Assembly (NCBI GenBank): GCA_019075865.1
Contig: JAGXAN010000009.1
Location: 1-64,000, forward strand
DNA: 64,000 bases
Source: Hyphomicrobiales bacterium
Lineage (GTDB): Bacteria > Pseudomonadota > Alphaproteobacteria > Rhizobiales > Beijerinckiaceae
Reading direction: 5' to 3'
Shown in pieces: positions 30,488 through 41,282 of this stretch. How positions within the stretch are numbered: position 1 is the stretch's first letter; every line of letters starts with the position of its first letter. A program made the position numbers and the translations under genes. The notes beneath the pieces were generated by a model. It saw only the letters and a list, made by a program, of their open reading frames with translations. It had not been told where the DNA came from and ran no database searches.

Positions 30488-32068
30488 TTACATGGCGGCA
30501 AAAGGAAATGTCCAGGTCTCGGTCAGGGTTCGGGCACCGGCCTGCAAAAACACCCGCACATCGGCAGATTGGCCGGCTGGCACCTGAACATCGACATTGG
30601 CGCGAAAGCCGCGAATGGATGGATTGGCCTCAATCGCGGTTCGCAATATCTTGCCATTGCTGGCACTGGCCATCACTTTCAGCAGCATGGAATCGTGAAG
30701 GTAAAATGCCAAATCCCCGTCCGCAAAATCGATAATGAAGCGTGTGCTGTTGGTTGGAGCGGCCTCTTTGGCCCCAAGCGCCGCCGCCGGTGCAACAAAA
30801 GTGTGAATGGCGCGCCCGCCGGGCGACAAATGCGGCTGGTTCTGGGTTGCCGTGATCTGATAGCTGAAATTGAACGGCTTACCGACCGCAGGCGTCACAT
30901 CCGGCACGAAACTCGCCACAATATTATCATTGCTTTCGTCTGCCGTTGGCAGTTCGATGAGTTCAACCCGGCCTTTGCCCCAATCTCCATGCGGCTCCAC
31001 CCAATAGCTCGGCCGCGTCTGATAGGCGAGGTCTATGTCCTGATAGGCCGAAAATTCCCGTTCACGCTGCAACAGACCAAAACCTTTGAGGGACTGATCC
31101 ATAAAGCTTGATATTTCGGGCTTGGCCGGGTTGCGCAAGGCGCGCCATATCCACTCGCCATGCCCCGAATGCATCAAAAGTCCATCAGAATCATGCAATT
31201 GCGGGCGATAGCCGCTGGCAATGCGATGGTCATTCTCGCCATTCAGGAACATCGAGGTAAGCGGTGCAAACCCGAGTTTCACATTGTCGCGCCGTGTGAA
31301 CAGCGTGAAATGGACATCCACCACCGTATTCTTGCCCGGGTAGATTTCCATCTGCACCGCGCCCGTAAGGCTAGCGCCATCCAGCAATCCATAAACCGTA
31401 ACCCGCGCGGAATCGGGCGCAGGCGAATCGACCCAGAATTCCTTGAAGAATGGAAATTCCTCTTGATCCGTGCCGGCATTGACGGCTATCGCCCGGCACG
31501 ACAGGCCATAATGCTGATCGCGCCCCAGAAAGCGAAAATAGCTGGCCCCAAGAAAGGCGATCAACTCGTCAAAGCGCTGCGGATCATTCAGATGCGTATG
31601 CAGCCGGAACCCGGCAAAGCCAAGCCCAACCGGCAAAACCTGCTTCAGCTTCAGGCGGTCTGTGTCAAACAGGCTCGTCGAATAGGGGATGGGGGCCACA
31701 ATCCCGTCGTGCACAATGTTGACCACCACCGGGCGCTTGAACAGGTGGCCAAGATGAAACAGTTCCAGCCGATAAGCGCCGCTGCGATCCGCCAGAAAGG
31801 CTTTGGCGGGCTTGAACCGCAAGGAACGCCACGTATCAAAGTCGAGATCGGCAATTTCCTTGGGCAGCGGCGGCGGCGAGTCCTGAAACGGCGATTCCGA
31901 TAGCGCCTTGGCCCGCGCCACGACATCCTCCATTCCAAAATGGGCCTTGGGGGCAGTGGTCTGGGCATTTGCCTGCGGCAGATTTGCCAGCATGGAGGCG
32001 GAGGCTGTGGCCGCAAATTGCTTCAGCAGCGCGCGCCGCGTCGACTTCGTCGGTTTGAATAATGTCAT
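30488..32068 (-). CDS. opgD: Periplasmic glucan biosynthesis protein, OpgD/MdoD type
   Basis: A 526-aa protein with a twin-arginine leader (KSTRRALLKQFAATA), which distinguishes OpgD from Sec-exported OpgG. The two-domain MdoG family body follows, with LDFDTWRSLRFKPAKAF near the start and YFRFLGRDQHYGLSCRA and FWVDSP in the beta-sandwich domain. These proteins shape osmoregulated periplasmic glucans. opgH is not in the window. The start at 32068 gives a proper Tat leader; the 61-residue upstream extension is discarded. A TGCCA/TGGCA hairpin with loop TTCG (32114-32127) lies in the leader. Confidence 0.92.
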   Translation of the reverse strand: MTLFKPTKSTRRALLKQFAATASASMLANLPQANAQTTAPKAHFGMEDVVARAKALSESPFQDSPPPLPKEIADLDFDTWRSLRFKPAKAFLADRSGAYRLELFHLGHLFKRPVVVNIVHDGIVAPIPYSTSLFDTDRLKLKQVLPVGLGFAGFRLHTHLNDPQRFDELIAFLGASYFRFLGRDQHYGLSCRAIAVNAGTDQEEFPFFKEFWVDSPAPDSARVTVYGLLDGASLTGAVQMEIYPGKNTVVDVHFTLFTRRDNVKLGFAPLTSMFLNGENDHRIASGYRPQLHDSDGLLMHSGHGEWIWRALRNPAKPEISSFMDQSLKGFGLLQREREFSAYQDIDLAYQTRPSYWVEPHGDWGKGRVELIELPTADESNDNIVASFVPDVTPAVGKPFNFSYQITATQNQPHLSPGGRAIHTFVAPAAALGAKEAAPTNSTRFIIDFADGDLAFYLHDSMLLKVMASASNGKILRTAIEANPSIRGFRANVDVQVPAGQSADVRVFLQAGARTLTETWTFPFAAM

Positions 32069-32199
32069 GAAAAACAAGGCACCCTTTTTGCAACAAGCCT
32101 GACGCTCGCTAGCTGCCATTCGTGGCAACAGTACGGACGCGAGCACATGACATAATACAAACTTCGACGAAAGTGCAAAGTTGGCCCGCTTTTTGAAAG

Positions 32200-33606
32200 G
32201 TGAATGAAAGAATAACGATAGCCCCCCACAGGCTGTCGCATTTTGAAACATATGGGTTCCGGTCGTATCAGACCGGCATGCGGTTAGGGCGAATTCTGGA
32301 GCACTGGATGTTAACTGTACCGGAATGGTTTGGCCCTTCGGAGCTCACGGCAGATGTGCCCAGCTCCATTGTCGGCTTGCGCGAACTTATTTCCGACGCA
32401 CCGGCGCAGCCGGTCAAACGCTCCAGCAACGGCTGGCGTTATGTGGCGGCCGGCCAGACCTTTCTGGTAGAATCGGTGGATTATCTCGTCGCCGCCACCC
32501 ATTTCGACGCCTGGATTGCGCTCACCCATCGCGCGGTCGAGCCGAATGTGTTTCTTGATCCCTGCTTCATCCTGCCAGCCGTGCAGCATTTTGCCATGGC
32601 GCGGCGACCGGCATTTTTGTTGGTTTGGGATGAAAGCGAGGGGGACCGTCGCCGCCTCGTGGGTCTGGCGCCCGTCATGTCCTCGCGCAGCCGCATAGGC
32701 AGCACGGTTGCTGTCACATGGATGCATGAGATGGCAGCGCTGGGCACCCCCTTGATTGACCGCGAACGCTCTATCGAGACCATTGACCTGATGTTCGACT
32801 GGATGCAGCGCGAGCAACCGGAAGTCACCGGTCTGCTGTTGCCAAAACTGCGCCGTGATGGCGCGATTGCCGCGCTTTTGAAAACCCGGAGCCTTCTGAC
32901 CGGTCGCGAATTACGCGAATTTGACCTGCACGAACGGGCGGTTTTGCGCGCAACCCCGGAACCCGAATCCAATCTCAAACGGATGCTTTCGCCACGCAAG
33001 GCCAAAAATCTGCGCCGCCAGCGCCACCGCTTGACCGATCAGGGCGACGTGCGCTTTGTTTCAGCACGCAGCATCACCGAGGTTCGCGCCGCCACCGAGC
33101 AATTTCTGGCGCTGGAAGCCCAAGGCTGGAAGGCCAAACGCGGCACCGCCTTGCTCAACGACCCCGGCTCGACCACATTTACCCGCACCATGAGCCGCCT
33201 GCTGGCGCGCCAGGGCAAATGCCGCATCGACGCCCTGACCCTCGACGGCGTGCCCATAGCCATGGGCATCGTGCTGCGCGATGACGCCTGCGCCTATCTT
33301 TGGAAGATCGCCTTTGACGAGACTTACGCCAATACCTCGCCCGGCGTGCAATTCATGATTGAGTTTTCCAAGGCGCAATCGGCCGAAGAGGGTTTGCATT
33401 TCACGGATTCATGCGCCATCCCCGACCACCCCATGATCGACCACATCTGGCGCGACCGCATGGAAATGGTCGATTTGCTGGTTTCCACCAAAACCCACCA
33501 GACCCGCAATTTTGCCTTGCATGCGCTGGCCGAACGGATGCGACGACGCATGCGTGAGCACGTAAAAACCGCCTATTTGCGGATCATGAACCACAAGCGT
33601 TCCTGA
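32200..33606 (+). CDS. CelD/BcsL-like GNAT-fold acyltransferase
   Basis: A 468-aa protein whose C-terminal half (about 240-430) matches the GNAT_6/CelD domain, with RKAKNLRRQRHRL, FLALEAQGWKAKRGTAL and YANTSPGVQFM as landmarks. Such proteins are usually linked to exopolysaccharide or cellulose acylation. A GTG start at 32200 is used; an ATG at 32278 is the main alternative. It is divergent from opgD, with 131 bp between them, so the two envelope-glycan genes may share regulation. Confidence 0.75.
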   Translation: MNERITIAPHRLSHFETYGFRSYQTGMRLGRILEHWMLTVPEWFGPSELTADVPSSIVGLRELISDAPAQPVKRSSNGWRYVAAGQTFLVESVDYLVAATHFDAWIALTHRAVEPNVFLDPCFILPAVQHFAMARRPAFLLVWDESEGDRRRLVGLAPVMSSRSRIGSTVAVTWMHEMAALGTPLIDRERSIETIDLMFDWMQREQPEVTGLLLPKLRRDGAIAALLKTRSLLTGRELREFDLHERAVLRATPEPESNLKRMLSPRKAKNLRRQRHRLTDQGDVRFVSARSITEVRAATEQFLALEAQGWKAKRGTALLNDPGSTTFTRTMSRLLARQGKCRIDALTLDGVPIAMGIVLRDDACAYLWKIAFDETYANTSPGVQFMIEFSKAQSAEEGLHFTDSCAIPDHPMIDHIWRDRMEMVDLLVSTKTHQTRNFALHALAERMRRRMREHVKTAYLRIMNHKRS

Positions 33607-33623
33607 TCATCGAAGGCTCTGGC

Positions 33624-34271
33624 TCAGCGATGGCCAAAAATGGCACTGCCAACGCGCACATGGGTTGCCCCAAGCTGAATGGCCAGCGCAAAATCGGCGC
33701 TCATGCCCATGGAGAGCTCGTGAATGCCAAACCGCTTGGCGAGTTGCGCCAGCATGGCAAAATGCGGCGACGCCTGTTGATCCGCCGGCGGTATGCACAT
33801 CAGGCCAGCGATTTTTAGCCCGCAGTCGCGCTGGCAATAATCGAGCAAAGCCGCAGCGTCACCCGGCAAAACGCCCGCTTTCTGTGGCTCCGACCCGGTA
33901 TTGACCTGCACATACAGGCGCGGGCTTTTCGAGGTTTGCGCCATCGCCTCGCTCAGGGCCTTGGCGATTTTGGGGCGATCCACGGTTTCAATCACATCAA
34001 ACAGTTCCACCGCCTCGCGCGCCTTGTTGCTTTGCAGCGGGCCGATCAGATGCAATTCAATGTCGGGGATGCCGGCCCGAAGCAGCGGCCATTTTCCGGC
34101 CGCTTCCTGCACGCGATTCTCGCCAAATATCCGTTGTCCGGCCACGATCAGCGGTTGCACCTGCGCCGCTTCAAAGGTCTTGGAAACGCAGACCAGCCTC
34201 ACCGCGTCCGGCTCCCGCCCCGAATCCCTTGCCGCCTGCGCCATTTCAGCCTGAATCCGGTGCCAGTTCAT
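33624..34271 (-). CDS. PLP homeostasis protein (YggS/PROSC family)
   Basis: A 215-aa single-domain alanine-racemase-fold protein that binds PLP and keeps vitamin B6 pools in balance. The Schiff-base lysine is Lys31 in LVCVSKTFEA. The phosphate-binding end is SMGMSADFALAIQLGATHVRVGSAIFG. The ATG at 34271 is used; an earlier in-frame start at 34328 is possible. It is divergent from leuS, a very common arrangement in Rhizobiales. Confidence 0.94.
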   Translation of the reverse strand: MNWHRIQAEMAQAARDSGREPDAVRLVCVSKTFEAAQVQPLIVAGQRIFGENRVQEAAGKWPLLRAGIPDIELHLIGPLQSNKAREAVELFDVIETVDRPKIAKALSEAMAQTSKSPRLYVQVNTGSEPQKAGVLPGDAAALLDYCQRDCGLKIAGLMCIPPADQQASPHFAMLAQLAKRFGIHELSMGMSADFALAIQLGATHVRVGSAIFGHR

Positions 34272-34408
34272 CAGCACCGGGTTCGACCCGTCATTTTCAT
34301 TTGCCTGCAAAACCACAAGGGTCTCCAAATCTGCGCGAAGCCATTGACCCTGCCCCTCGATTCATGCTCACTGCCACAATCCTCCAGCATTCTCAAGATT
34401 GAAGCCGA

Positions 34409-37033
34409 ATGAGCCTTGAACGTTATAATCCCCGCGTCACCGAAGCCAAGTGGCAGGATAAATGGTCGCAAGCTGAAATTTTTCGCACCCCGAACCATGA
34501 CGCGCGCCCTAAATACTACGTTTTAGAGATGTTTCCCTATCCCTCCGGCCGCATCCACATGGGCCATGTCCGCAACTACGCCATGGGCGATGTCGTCGCC
34601 CGCTACAAGCGTGCCTGCGGATTCAATGTCCTGCATCCCATGGGCTGGGATGGGTTCGGCATGCCGGCTGAAAACGCCGCCATGCAGAACAACACCCACC
34701 CCGCGATCTGGACATTTGCCAATATCGCGACCATGCGCAAGCAATTGCAATCCATGGGCCTTTCGCTGGACTGGTCGCGCGAAATTGCGACCTGCGAGCC
34801 CAAATATTATCGCCATCAGCAGGCCCTGTTTCTGGACTTTCTCGACGCTGGCCTTGTCGATCGCAAAAAATCCCGCGTGAATTGGGATCCGGTGGATCAT
34901 ACCGTGCTCGCCAATGAGCAGGTGATTGACGGTCGCGGCTGGCGCTCCGGCGCGCTGGTCGAGCAACGCGAATTGACCCAATGGTTCCTGAAAATCAGCG
35001 ATTATTCGGACGAACTGGTCACCGCGCTGGACGGGCTTGACCGCTGGCCGGAAAAAGTCCGGTTGATGCAAAAAAACTGGATTGGCAAATCCGAAGGGCT
35101 GCTCGTGCGCTTTGCGCTGACGCACGCCTTTGCCCATACCAGCGAAATCGAAGTCTATACCACCCGCCCGGACACATTGTTCGGGGCCAAGTTCCTGGCC
35201 ATTGCCGCCGATCACCCGCTGGCAGCAGAATGTGCCGCCAAAAATCCGGCCCTGGCAGAATTCATCGAAAGCTGCCGGCAGATGGGCACATCCGCCGCCG
35301 CCTTGGAAACAGCCGAGAAGCGCGGTTTTGATACCGGCCTGACGGTGAGCCATCCCTTTGACCCGGAATGGAAGCTTCCGGTCTACGTCGCCAATTTTGT
35401 GCTCATGGATTACGGCACTGGCGCGATTTTCGGCTGCCCGGCGCATGACCAGCGCGATCTTGATTTTGCCAATACCTATCATCTTGGCAATACGGCGGTG
35501 GTCTGCCCGGATGGGACCGATCCGGCAACTTTCACCGTGACCGACAAGGCCTATGTTGGTGAGGGCCGCATGGTCAATTCCCGGTTTCTGAACGGCTTGG
35601 GTATCGATGAAGCCAAAGCCGAGGTTACCCGCAGACTTGGCGCCAATATCATGGGCAATGCGCCGCAGGGTCGCGTCAAGGTCAATTACAAGCTGCGCGA
35701 CTGGGGCATTTCGCGCCAGCGCTTCTGGGGCTGTCCGATCCCGGTCATTCATTGCCAGGCCTGCGGCACGTTGCCGGTGCCACGTGACCAATTGCCGGTG
35801 AAACTGCCCGATGATGTGACCTTTGACCAACCCGGCAACCCGCTGGATCGTCACCCCACCTGGAAACATGTCGCCTGCCCGCACTGTCACCAACCGGCGG
35901 TGCGTGAAACCGACACCATGGATACATTTGTCGATTCCTCCTGGTATTTTGCCCGCTTTACCGACCCGTGGAATGAAACCAGCCCGACCGACCCTGAAGT
36001 GGCGAACGCTTGGCTGCCGGTCGATCAATATATCGGCGGCATCGAGCATGCGATTTTGCATTTGCTCTATTCACGCTTCTTCACCCGCGCCATGCGCAAA
36101 ACCGGCCATTTGAACCTCGATGAACCCTTTGCCGGCCTGTTCACGCAAGGCATGGTGGTGCACGAAACCTATCGTGGGCCGGACGGTGCCTGGCTTTCCC
36201 CCGACGAAATCCGCCTCGAAAGCGATGCCAGTGGCCGCCGCGCCTATCTGGGGGAATCGATGACGCCCGTCGAAATTGGCTCAATCGAGAAAATGTCGAA
36301 ATCGCGCCGCAATACGGTTGACCCGGATGACATCATCCAGAGCTTTGGCGCAGATACGGCGCGCTGGTTCATGCTGTCGGATTCACCGCCCGAACGCGAT
36401 GTGGCCTGGACCGAGGAAGGCGTGCAGGGCGCTTTCAAATTCGTGCAAAGGCTATGGCGTCTCACCGGTGAAGCCGCCGGCATTGCCGCCAAGCCCGGCA
36501 CAATGGCGCCTTCAACATTTTCACCCGAGGCCCTGGGCCTGCGCAAGGCGGCCCATCTCGCGCTGATCCGCACCGGCCAGGATCTGGAACGGTTGCGTTT
36601 CAACCGCTGCGTCGCCCATGTCTATGAACTGGCCAATGCGCTGAGCGACCAATTGGGTGCCGTCACCGACGCGGCTGTCGGGGCGGACATGGCTTTTGCC
36701 TTCCGCGAAGCTGCCGATCTTTTGGTTCAGCTTTTTGCCCCGATGATGCCCCATCTTGCCGAAGAATGCTGGCAGGTTCTCGGCCATGAAGCTATGGTGG
36801 CACTGGCGCCCTGGCCCAAGGCCGACGAGAGCTTGACGGTCGAAAACATGATGGTTCTGCCCGTGCAGATCAACGGCAAGAAGCGCACGGAACTGACCAT
36901 CGCCCGCGATTCCGACGCCGCGGCGATCGAGACGGCGACACTGGCACTTGATTCGGTTCAGCGCGCCCTCGAAGGCAGGGCCGTTCGCAAATTCATCATT
37001 GTTCCGCAAAGGATCATCAATGTTGTTGCCTGA
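34409..37033 (+). CDS. leuS: Leucyl-tRNA synthetase
   Basis: An 874-aa class I synthetase. The HIGH box is [14 protein letters not shown] (44-57), the KMSKS loop is [10 protein letters not shown] near residue 628, and the CP1 editing domain includes [15 protein letters not shown] and the GCPAHDQRD block. A C-terminal anticodon and leucine-specific domain completes it. Length is normal. The stop overlaps the lptE start by 14 bp. Confidence 0.98.
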   Translation: MSLERYNPRVTEAKWQDKWSQAEIFRTPNHDARPKYYVLEMFPYPSGRIHMGHVRNYAMGDVVARYKRACGFNVLHPMGWDGFGMPAENAAMQNNTHPAIWTFANIATMRKQLQSMGLSLDWSREIATCEPKYYRHQQALFLDFLDAGLVDRKKSRVNWDPVDHTVLANEQVIDGRGWRSGALVEQRELTQWFLKISDYSDELVTALDGLDRWPEKVRLMQKNWIGKSEGLLVRFALTHAFAHTSEIEVYTTRPDTLFGAKFLAIAADHPLAAECAAKNPALAEFIESCRQMGTSAAALETAEKRGFDTGLTVSHPFDPEWKLPVYVANFVLMDYGTGAIFGCPAHDQRDLDFANTYHLGNTAVVCPDGTDPATFTVTDKAYVGEGRMVNSRFLNGLGIDEAKAEVTRRLGANIMGNAPQGRVKVNYKLRDWGISRQRFWGCPIPVIHCQACGTLPVPRDQLPVKLPDDVTFDQPGNPLDRHPTWKHVACPHCHQPAVRETDTMDTFVDSSWYFARFTDPWNETSPTDPEVANAWLPVDQYIGGIEHAILHLLYSRFFTRAMRKTGHLNLDEPFAGLFTQGMVVHETYRGPDGAWLSPDEIRLESDASGRRAYLGESMTPVEIGSIEKMSKSRRNTVDPDDIIQSFGADTARWFMLSDSPPERDVAWTEEGVQGAFKFVQRLWRLTGEAAGIAAKPGTMAPSTFSPEALGLRKAAHLALIRTGQDLERLRFNRCVAHVYELANALSDQLGAVTDAAVGADMAFAFREAADLLVQLFAPMMPHLAEECWQVLGHEAMVALAPWPKADESLTVENMMVLPVQINGKKRTELTIARDSDAAAIETATLALDSVQRALEGRAVRKFIIVPQRIINVVA

Positions 37034-37547
37034 TACGCTGCGGCGGTTGTCCGCCCATTTACGCCCCATCGCCGCGCTGGCGGCCTGCACAGCGCTTGCT
37101 GGATGCTTTCAGCCGCTTTATGGCAGCCTCAACGGCGGCCTTGCCAGCAAGCTGCAGACCATAGCCGTCGATCCGATTCCCGACATGATCGGCCATTATC
37201 TCGGCAATGACCTGATTTTTGACCTGAATGGCACCGGATCGACGGTTACGCCGCAATACCACCTGAAGGTGCAACTGGTCGAGGCGGTCAGCACGCCTCT
37301 GGTCAATTCCTATTCGGGCATAGCAACATCCGCCACGGTCAATGTGCGCGCCAATTACACGCTGACGGAAGCGGGCAGCACGAAAGTCGTGTTCAAGGGC
37401 ACCGCCGTCAATATTGTGACCTATGACCGCTCGAACCAGGGATTCGCCAATTTGCGGGCAGGACGGGACGCTGAGATCCGCAATGCCAAGGTTCTGTCCG
37501 ACCAAATTCGCACCCAGATCGCCGCCTTTTTTGCCAATGGCGGCTAA
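37020..37547 (+). CDS. lptE: LPS assembly lipoprotein LptE
   Basis: A 175-aa lipoprotein with lipobox LAGC (Cys29) followed by FQPLYGS, a hallmark of alphaproteobacterial LptE. LptE plugs the LptD barrel that inserts LPS in the outer membrane. Sequence conservation in this family is low, so the call also rests on its position between leuS and holA. The ATG at 37020 lies inside the leuS end; longer in-frame starts lack a proper signal. Confidence 0.88.
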   Translation: MLLPDTLRRLSAHLRPIAALAACTALAGCFQPLYGSLNGGLASKLQTIAVDPIPDMIGHYLGNDLIFDLNGTGSTVTPQYHLKVQLVEAVSTPLVNSYSGIATSATVNVRANYTLTEAGSTKVVFKGTAVNIVTYDRSNQGFANLRAGRDAEIRNAKVLSDQIRTQIAAFFANGG

Positions 37548-37555
37548 AGGCTACC

Positions 37556-38584
37556 ATGGTTGCCATAGCACCCCGCGACATCGACCGGTTGCTGAGTCAG
37601 CCCCCCAAGAATTTTTGGGCCTATCTTGTCTATGGCGAAGATGTCGGACTGGTCAGCGAGCGCGCTGGGCATTTGGTCAAGCGGCTGGTTTCTGATCCCA
37701 AAGACCCGTTTCTGGTTGAGCGCATGGACGGCAATGCCATAGCCGATGACCCAATGCCGCTGCTGGACGCTGCCAACACCATCCCGATGTTTGGCGGCAC
37801 CCGCGCCTTGCGCATTGAGCAGGGCACGAAATCGCTGGTGCCTGCGCTGGAAATGTTGTTTCGCGCGCCCCCGCAAGATTGTGCGATCATCATCGAGGCC
37901 GGCAGCCTGAAAAAGGATGCCCCGCTGCGAAAACTTATCGAGTCCCACGCCGATGCGGCAGCCATCCCCTGTTACAGCGACAGCGAGCGCGACGTAATAG
38001 ACCTCATTGGCGACATGGCCCGCGAATCCGGCTTGGCAATCGACCCCGGCACCGCCCAGAGCCTGGCGCAAATGCTCGGGGCCGACCGGTTGAGCACGAG
38101 GTCCGAGCTCGACAAACTGAAACTATTCGCTCATGGCCGCAGCGAAATCACGCTGGACGACATCGATTCCATCATTGTCGACACCTCAACCCTGAAAGTG
38201 GAGGCGGCCATCAACGCCGCATTTTCAGGCGATGCGCTGGGTCTGGACATGCGCTTGCGTCGCCTGTTCTCGACGGGGGGCGAAGCCAATACCCTGCTCG
38301 CCCGGCTGTTGCATCACGCCATTACCCTGCATCGCGCCCGGCTGGATGTGGACAATGGCAAATCGGTCACGGCAGCTGCCGAATTATGCGCCAGAATGGG
38401 CCTTGGCAATACCGTCAAAGGCAGCATGGAGCGCCAGATCAATCAATGGAAGGGCCCGGCCTTGGCCCAACTGGTTGAGCGCATTCACATGGCAACGCTC
38501 AACGCCCGTGCCGCACCCGCGCTTGCCGAAGCCAACGCCACGCGGTTGATGTGGAACATCGCCCGCCAGTCAGGCGCGCGCTAA
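37556..38584 (+). CDS. holA: DNA polymerase III subunit delta HolA
   Basis: A 342-aa clamp-loader delta subunit that opens the sliding clamp. The N-terminal AAA+-like region includes [18 protein letters not shown] (a degenerate nucleotide site, normal for delta) and [12 protein letters not shown]. The C-terminal collar helices are recognisable. It follows lptE by 8 bp, completing leuS-lptE-holA. It overlaps the dapE 3' end by 4 bp. Confidence 0.93.
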   Translation: MVAIAPRDIDRLLSQPPKNFWAYLVYGEDVGLVSERAGHLVKRLVSDPKDPFLVERMDGNAIADDPMPLLDAANTIPMFGGTRALRIEQGTKSLVPALEMLFRAPPQDCAIIIEAGSLKKDAPLRKLIESHADAAAIPCYSDSERDVIDLIGDMARESGLAIDPGTAQSLAQMLGADRLSTRSELDKLKLFAHGRSEITLDDIDSIIVDTSTLKVEAAINAAFSGDALGLDMRLRRLFSTGGEANTLLARLLHHAITLHRARLDVDNGKSVTAAAELCARMGLGNTVKGSMERQINQWKGPALAQLVERIHMATLNARAAPALAEANATRLMWNIARQSGAR

Positions 38585-39741
38585 AGCAAAGGCCCAGGGC
38601 TAAAATACGCGGTCAGAACGCGGCGGTAAATTTTGGTCAACGTAAGTAGATCGGCAACGCTGGCCCGCTCGTCAATCTTGTGCATGGTCTGGCCGACCAG
38701 CCCAAATTCAACCACCGGACAGGCGTGGACGATGAACCGTGCATCCGAAGTGCCACCGGTTGTCGAGAGCACCGGCGTGCGGGCGCATTCAGCCTCCACC
38801 GCCCGGCAAACCAGACTGGTAAATGGCCCCGGTTGCGTGATGAACGCCAGCGCATTGCACGGCGCCAAAACCAGTTCGCTCGGCCCGGCGACCCCCGCCA
38901 GCCGAGCCCCGATCTCCTCTGCAAGGCTCGTGTCGGTCCACAGATCGTTGAAACGCACGTTAAATTTGGCAGTCGCCTGCGCTGGAATGATGTTGGTCGC
39001 GCCATTGCCGACATCGATACTGGTGATTTCAAGATTGGAGGCGTCAAAATGCGCGGTGCCCTGGTCCAGTGGCGTGCCGATCAACGCCTGAAGCTTGGCC
39101 ATCAGCACGGGTATCGGATTTTGCGCCAGATGCGGATAAGCGACATGCCCCTGCTGGCCGACGACCCGCACTTCACCCGAGAGCGACCCGCGCCGGCCAA
39201 TCTTGATCATATCACCCATGGCTTGCGGGTTGGTCGGCTCGCCCAGAATGCAATGATCAAACTTTTCCCCACGCGCCACCGCCCAATCGAGGAGTTTGAT
39301 AGTGCCATTGATCGCGGGGCCTTCTTCGTCGCCGGTGATCAAAAAGCTGATCGAGCCGTTCGGCGGGCCAAATTCAGCCATGTGCTGAAGCGTGGCGGCG
39401 ACGGAAGCGGCAACGCCGCCTTTCATGTCAACCGCACCGCGTCCCCAAACACAGCCCTCGGCCAATTCCGCCGAAAACGGATCAAATCGCCATTGCGCCG
39501 CGTCTCCGGGCGGCACCACATCCGTGTGGCCAGCGAAGGTCAAATGCGGCGCGTGCGTGCCCATGCGCGCATAAAGATTATCAATTTCAGGAGTTCCGGG
39601 CGCGCTGAACCGCAGCCGGTGCACACTAAACCCGGCTTCGCGCAGCACCCGCTCCAGCACGTCCAGCGCACCGGCATCCTGCGGCGTCACCGACGGGCAG
39701 CGGATCAAGTCCTGCAGCAGGGCAACCGGATCAAAGCTCAT
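38581..39741 (-). CDS. dapE: Succinyl-diaminopimelate desuccinylase
   Basis: A 386-aa M20 metallopeptidase-fold enzyme producing LL-diaminopimelate for lysine and peptidoglycan. Metal and catalytic residues: His72 and Asp74 in [12 protein letters not shown], Asp105 in [10 protein letters not shown], the Glu pair in [10 protein letters not shown], and a late His. The start lies inside the end of the preceding membrane-protein gene (11-bp overlap). Confidence 0.97.
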   Translation of the reverse strand: MSFDPVALLQDLIRCPSVTPQDAGALDVLERVLREAGFSVHRLRFSAPGTPEIDNLYARMGTHAPHLTFAGHTDVVPPGDAAQWRFDPFSAELAEGCVWGRGAVDMKGGVAASVAATLQHMAEFGPPNGSISFLITGDEEGPAINGTIKLLDWAVARGEKFDHCILGEPTNPQAMGDMIKIGRRGSLSGEVRVVGQQGHVAYPHLAQNPIPVLMAKLQALIGTPLDQGTAHFDASNLEITSIDVGNGATNIIPAQATAKFNVRFNDLWTDTSLAEEIGARLAGVAGPSELVLAPCNALAFITQPGPFTSLVCRAVEAECARTPVLSTTGGTSDARFIVHACPVVEFGLVGQTMHKIDERASVADLLTLTKIYRRVLTAYFSPGPLL

Positions 39742-40237
39742 CTTTGTCGCGCACCTTCATGCCAAACTCATAAAGGACATAGGCCAGCACCAGCACCAGC
39801 GCCAAATCAGCGAGATACTTCGTCCAGACCGGCATGCTGCTGCCCATTTGCGGTTGCAGCAAATTCACGGCACCAGCCATCAACACGGCAAGCGGAAATA
39901 TGGCGGCTTCGCTGGGGGATTTGCCAATGGCCCGCGCCCGTTTGGCGCTCAAATTATAATGACTGACCGCCGCCAAAATGAAGGCAATGCCATAGACCGA
40001 CAGATAGACGATATAAAGCAATACCAGCGTCACATTGATGGCAATGCGCGGCCCCAGCAAGCCGGGCGAACTCAGCAAATGCACCGCGCCGCCGGAAATC
40101 GGAATGAACACCAGCGTCGTGATGATCATGAAGCCCACCAGCAGCGCGGTTCCGCGCAACCAGATGCGACGCGAAATCGTGCCCTGATCCTGCCGGAACA
40201 GAAAGCCAAAATCCTTGCCTTCAAAAAAACTGGCCAT
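39731..40237 (-). CDS. Four-helix membrane protein coupled to dapD and dapE (DUF805-like)
   Basis: A 168-aa protein with a cytoplasmic N-terminus ([23 protein letters not shown]) and four hydrophobic segments: about 29-47, 58-90, 100-122 and 135-155. Size and spacing resemble DUF805-type membrane proteins, but the match is by eye. Its ATG overlaps the dapD stop (TGATG) and its end overlaps the dapE start by 11 bp, so it is translationally tied to both lysine-pathway genes. No function can be assigned. Confidence 0.75.
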   Translation of the reverse strand: MASFFEGKDFGFLFRQDQGTISRRIWLRGTALLVGFMIITTLVFIPISGGAVHLLSSPGLLGPRIAINVTLVLLYIVYLSVYGIAFILAAVSHYNLSAKRARAIGKSPSEAAIFPLAVLMAGAVNLLQPQMGSSMPVWTKYLADLALVLVLAYVLYEFGMKVRDKDEL

Positions 40238-41094
40238 CAATCCCTCAAAAGCTCGTTGATGCCCGTCTTGGCGCGCGTCTGGGCATCCACCGTTTTGACA
40301 ATTACGGCGCAATAGAGCGAGGGCCCCCAGTTTTCACCTGGCAGCGCCTTGCCCGGCAGGTTGCCCGACACCACCACCGAATAGGGTGGCACATAACCAA
40401 TATGCACGGCACCGGTCGCCCGATCGATGATCTTGGTGGAAGCGGAGAGAAACACGCCCATTGAAAGCACCGAGCCTTCGCCGACAATCACGCCCTCCAC
40501 CACTTCCGAGCGGGCACCAATGAAGCAATTATCTTCAATAATGGTCGGATTAGCCTGCAATGGCTCCAGAACTCCACCGATTCCGACGCCACCGGAAAGA
40601 TGGACGTTTTTGCCGATCTGCGCGCAAGAACCGACCGTGACCCAGGTATCCACCATGGTGCCCGTATCCACATAAGCGCCCAGATTGACGAAAGAGGGCA
40701 TCAGCACGACGCTGGGTGCGATATAGGCAGAGCGGCGCACGATGCAATTGGGCACCGAGCGAAAGCCCGCAGCGCCATGCTCGGCCGCGCCCCAGCCGGC
40801 AAATTTCGATGGCACCTTGTCCCACCAGTCGCTGCCGCCCGGCCCCCCACTGATCAAGCCCATGTCATTGAGGCGGAACGACAGCAACACTGCCTTTTTC
40901 AGCCATTGATTGACCTGCCAGCTTTCCTTGAGCGGCTTACCCGTCAATTTTTGTGCGACACGCACCTCGCCGCGATCCAGCATTTCCAGTGCGCGATTGA
41001 CGCCATCGCGCACGTCACCCTGCGTCGATGCGTTGATATTGGCGCGGTCATCAAAGGCGGATTCAATAAGGGTGCGAAGTTGGCTATGGGGCAT
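40237..41094 (-). CDS. dapD: Tetrahydrodipicolinate N-succinyltransferase
   Basis: A 285-aa trimeric left-handed beta-helix acyltransferase. Hexapeptide repeats run through the middle ([30 protein letters not shown]). The N-terminal helical domain contains the conserved LDRGEVRVA block. It uses succinyl-CoA to block the amino group in the lysine/DAP pathway; dapE two genes later removes the succinyl group. The start at 41094 gives the typical [14 protein letters not shown]. Confidence 0.97.
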   Translation of the reverse strand: MPHSQLRTLIESAFDDRANINASTQGDVRDGVNRALEMLDRGEVRVAQKLTGKPLKESWQVNQWLKKAVLLSFRLNDMGLISGGPGGSDWWDKVPSKFAGWGAAEHGAAGFRSVPNCIVRRSAYIAPSVVLMPSFVNLGAYVDTGTMVDTWVTVGSCAQIGKNVHLSGGVGIGGVLEPLQANPTIIEDNCFIGARSEVVEGVIVGEGSVLSMGVFLSASTKIIDRATGAVHIGYVPPYSVVVSGNLPGKALPGENWGPSLYCAVIVKTVDAQTRAKTGINELLRD

Positions 41095-41282
41095 GATCGT
41101 CTCGAAGTAAAAAGGGAGCGCAGGTTTGCGGCGGAAACCCACAGTTGTCAATGGCAAGCCGGATCGACTGAGGGGTGTGGGCCGGTGCCAGGCGTGCGAT
41201 ACATCAACCGCCAGCGATCAAAAGGCTTGCCGCCACGGGGCAAACAGTTTCTTATGGTGCGGTAATGCTCAGAGAAGCCACA

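Noticed and set aside
34523-36061. 512-codon frame antisense to leuS
   Set aside because: leuS is complete; the antisense frame has shadow-type composition.
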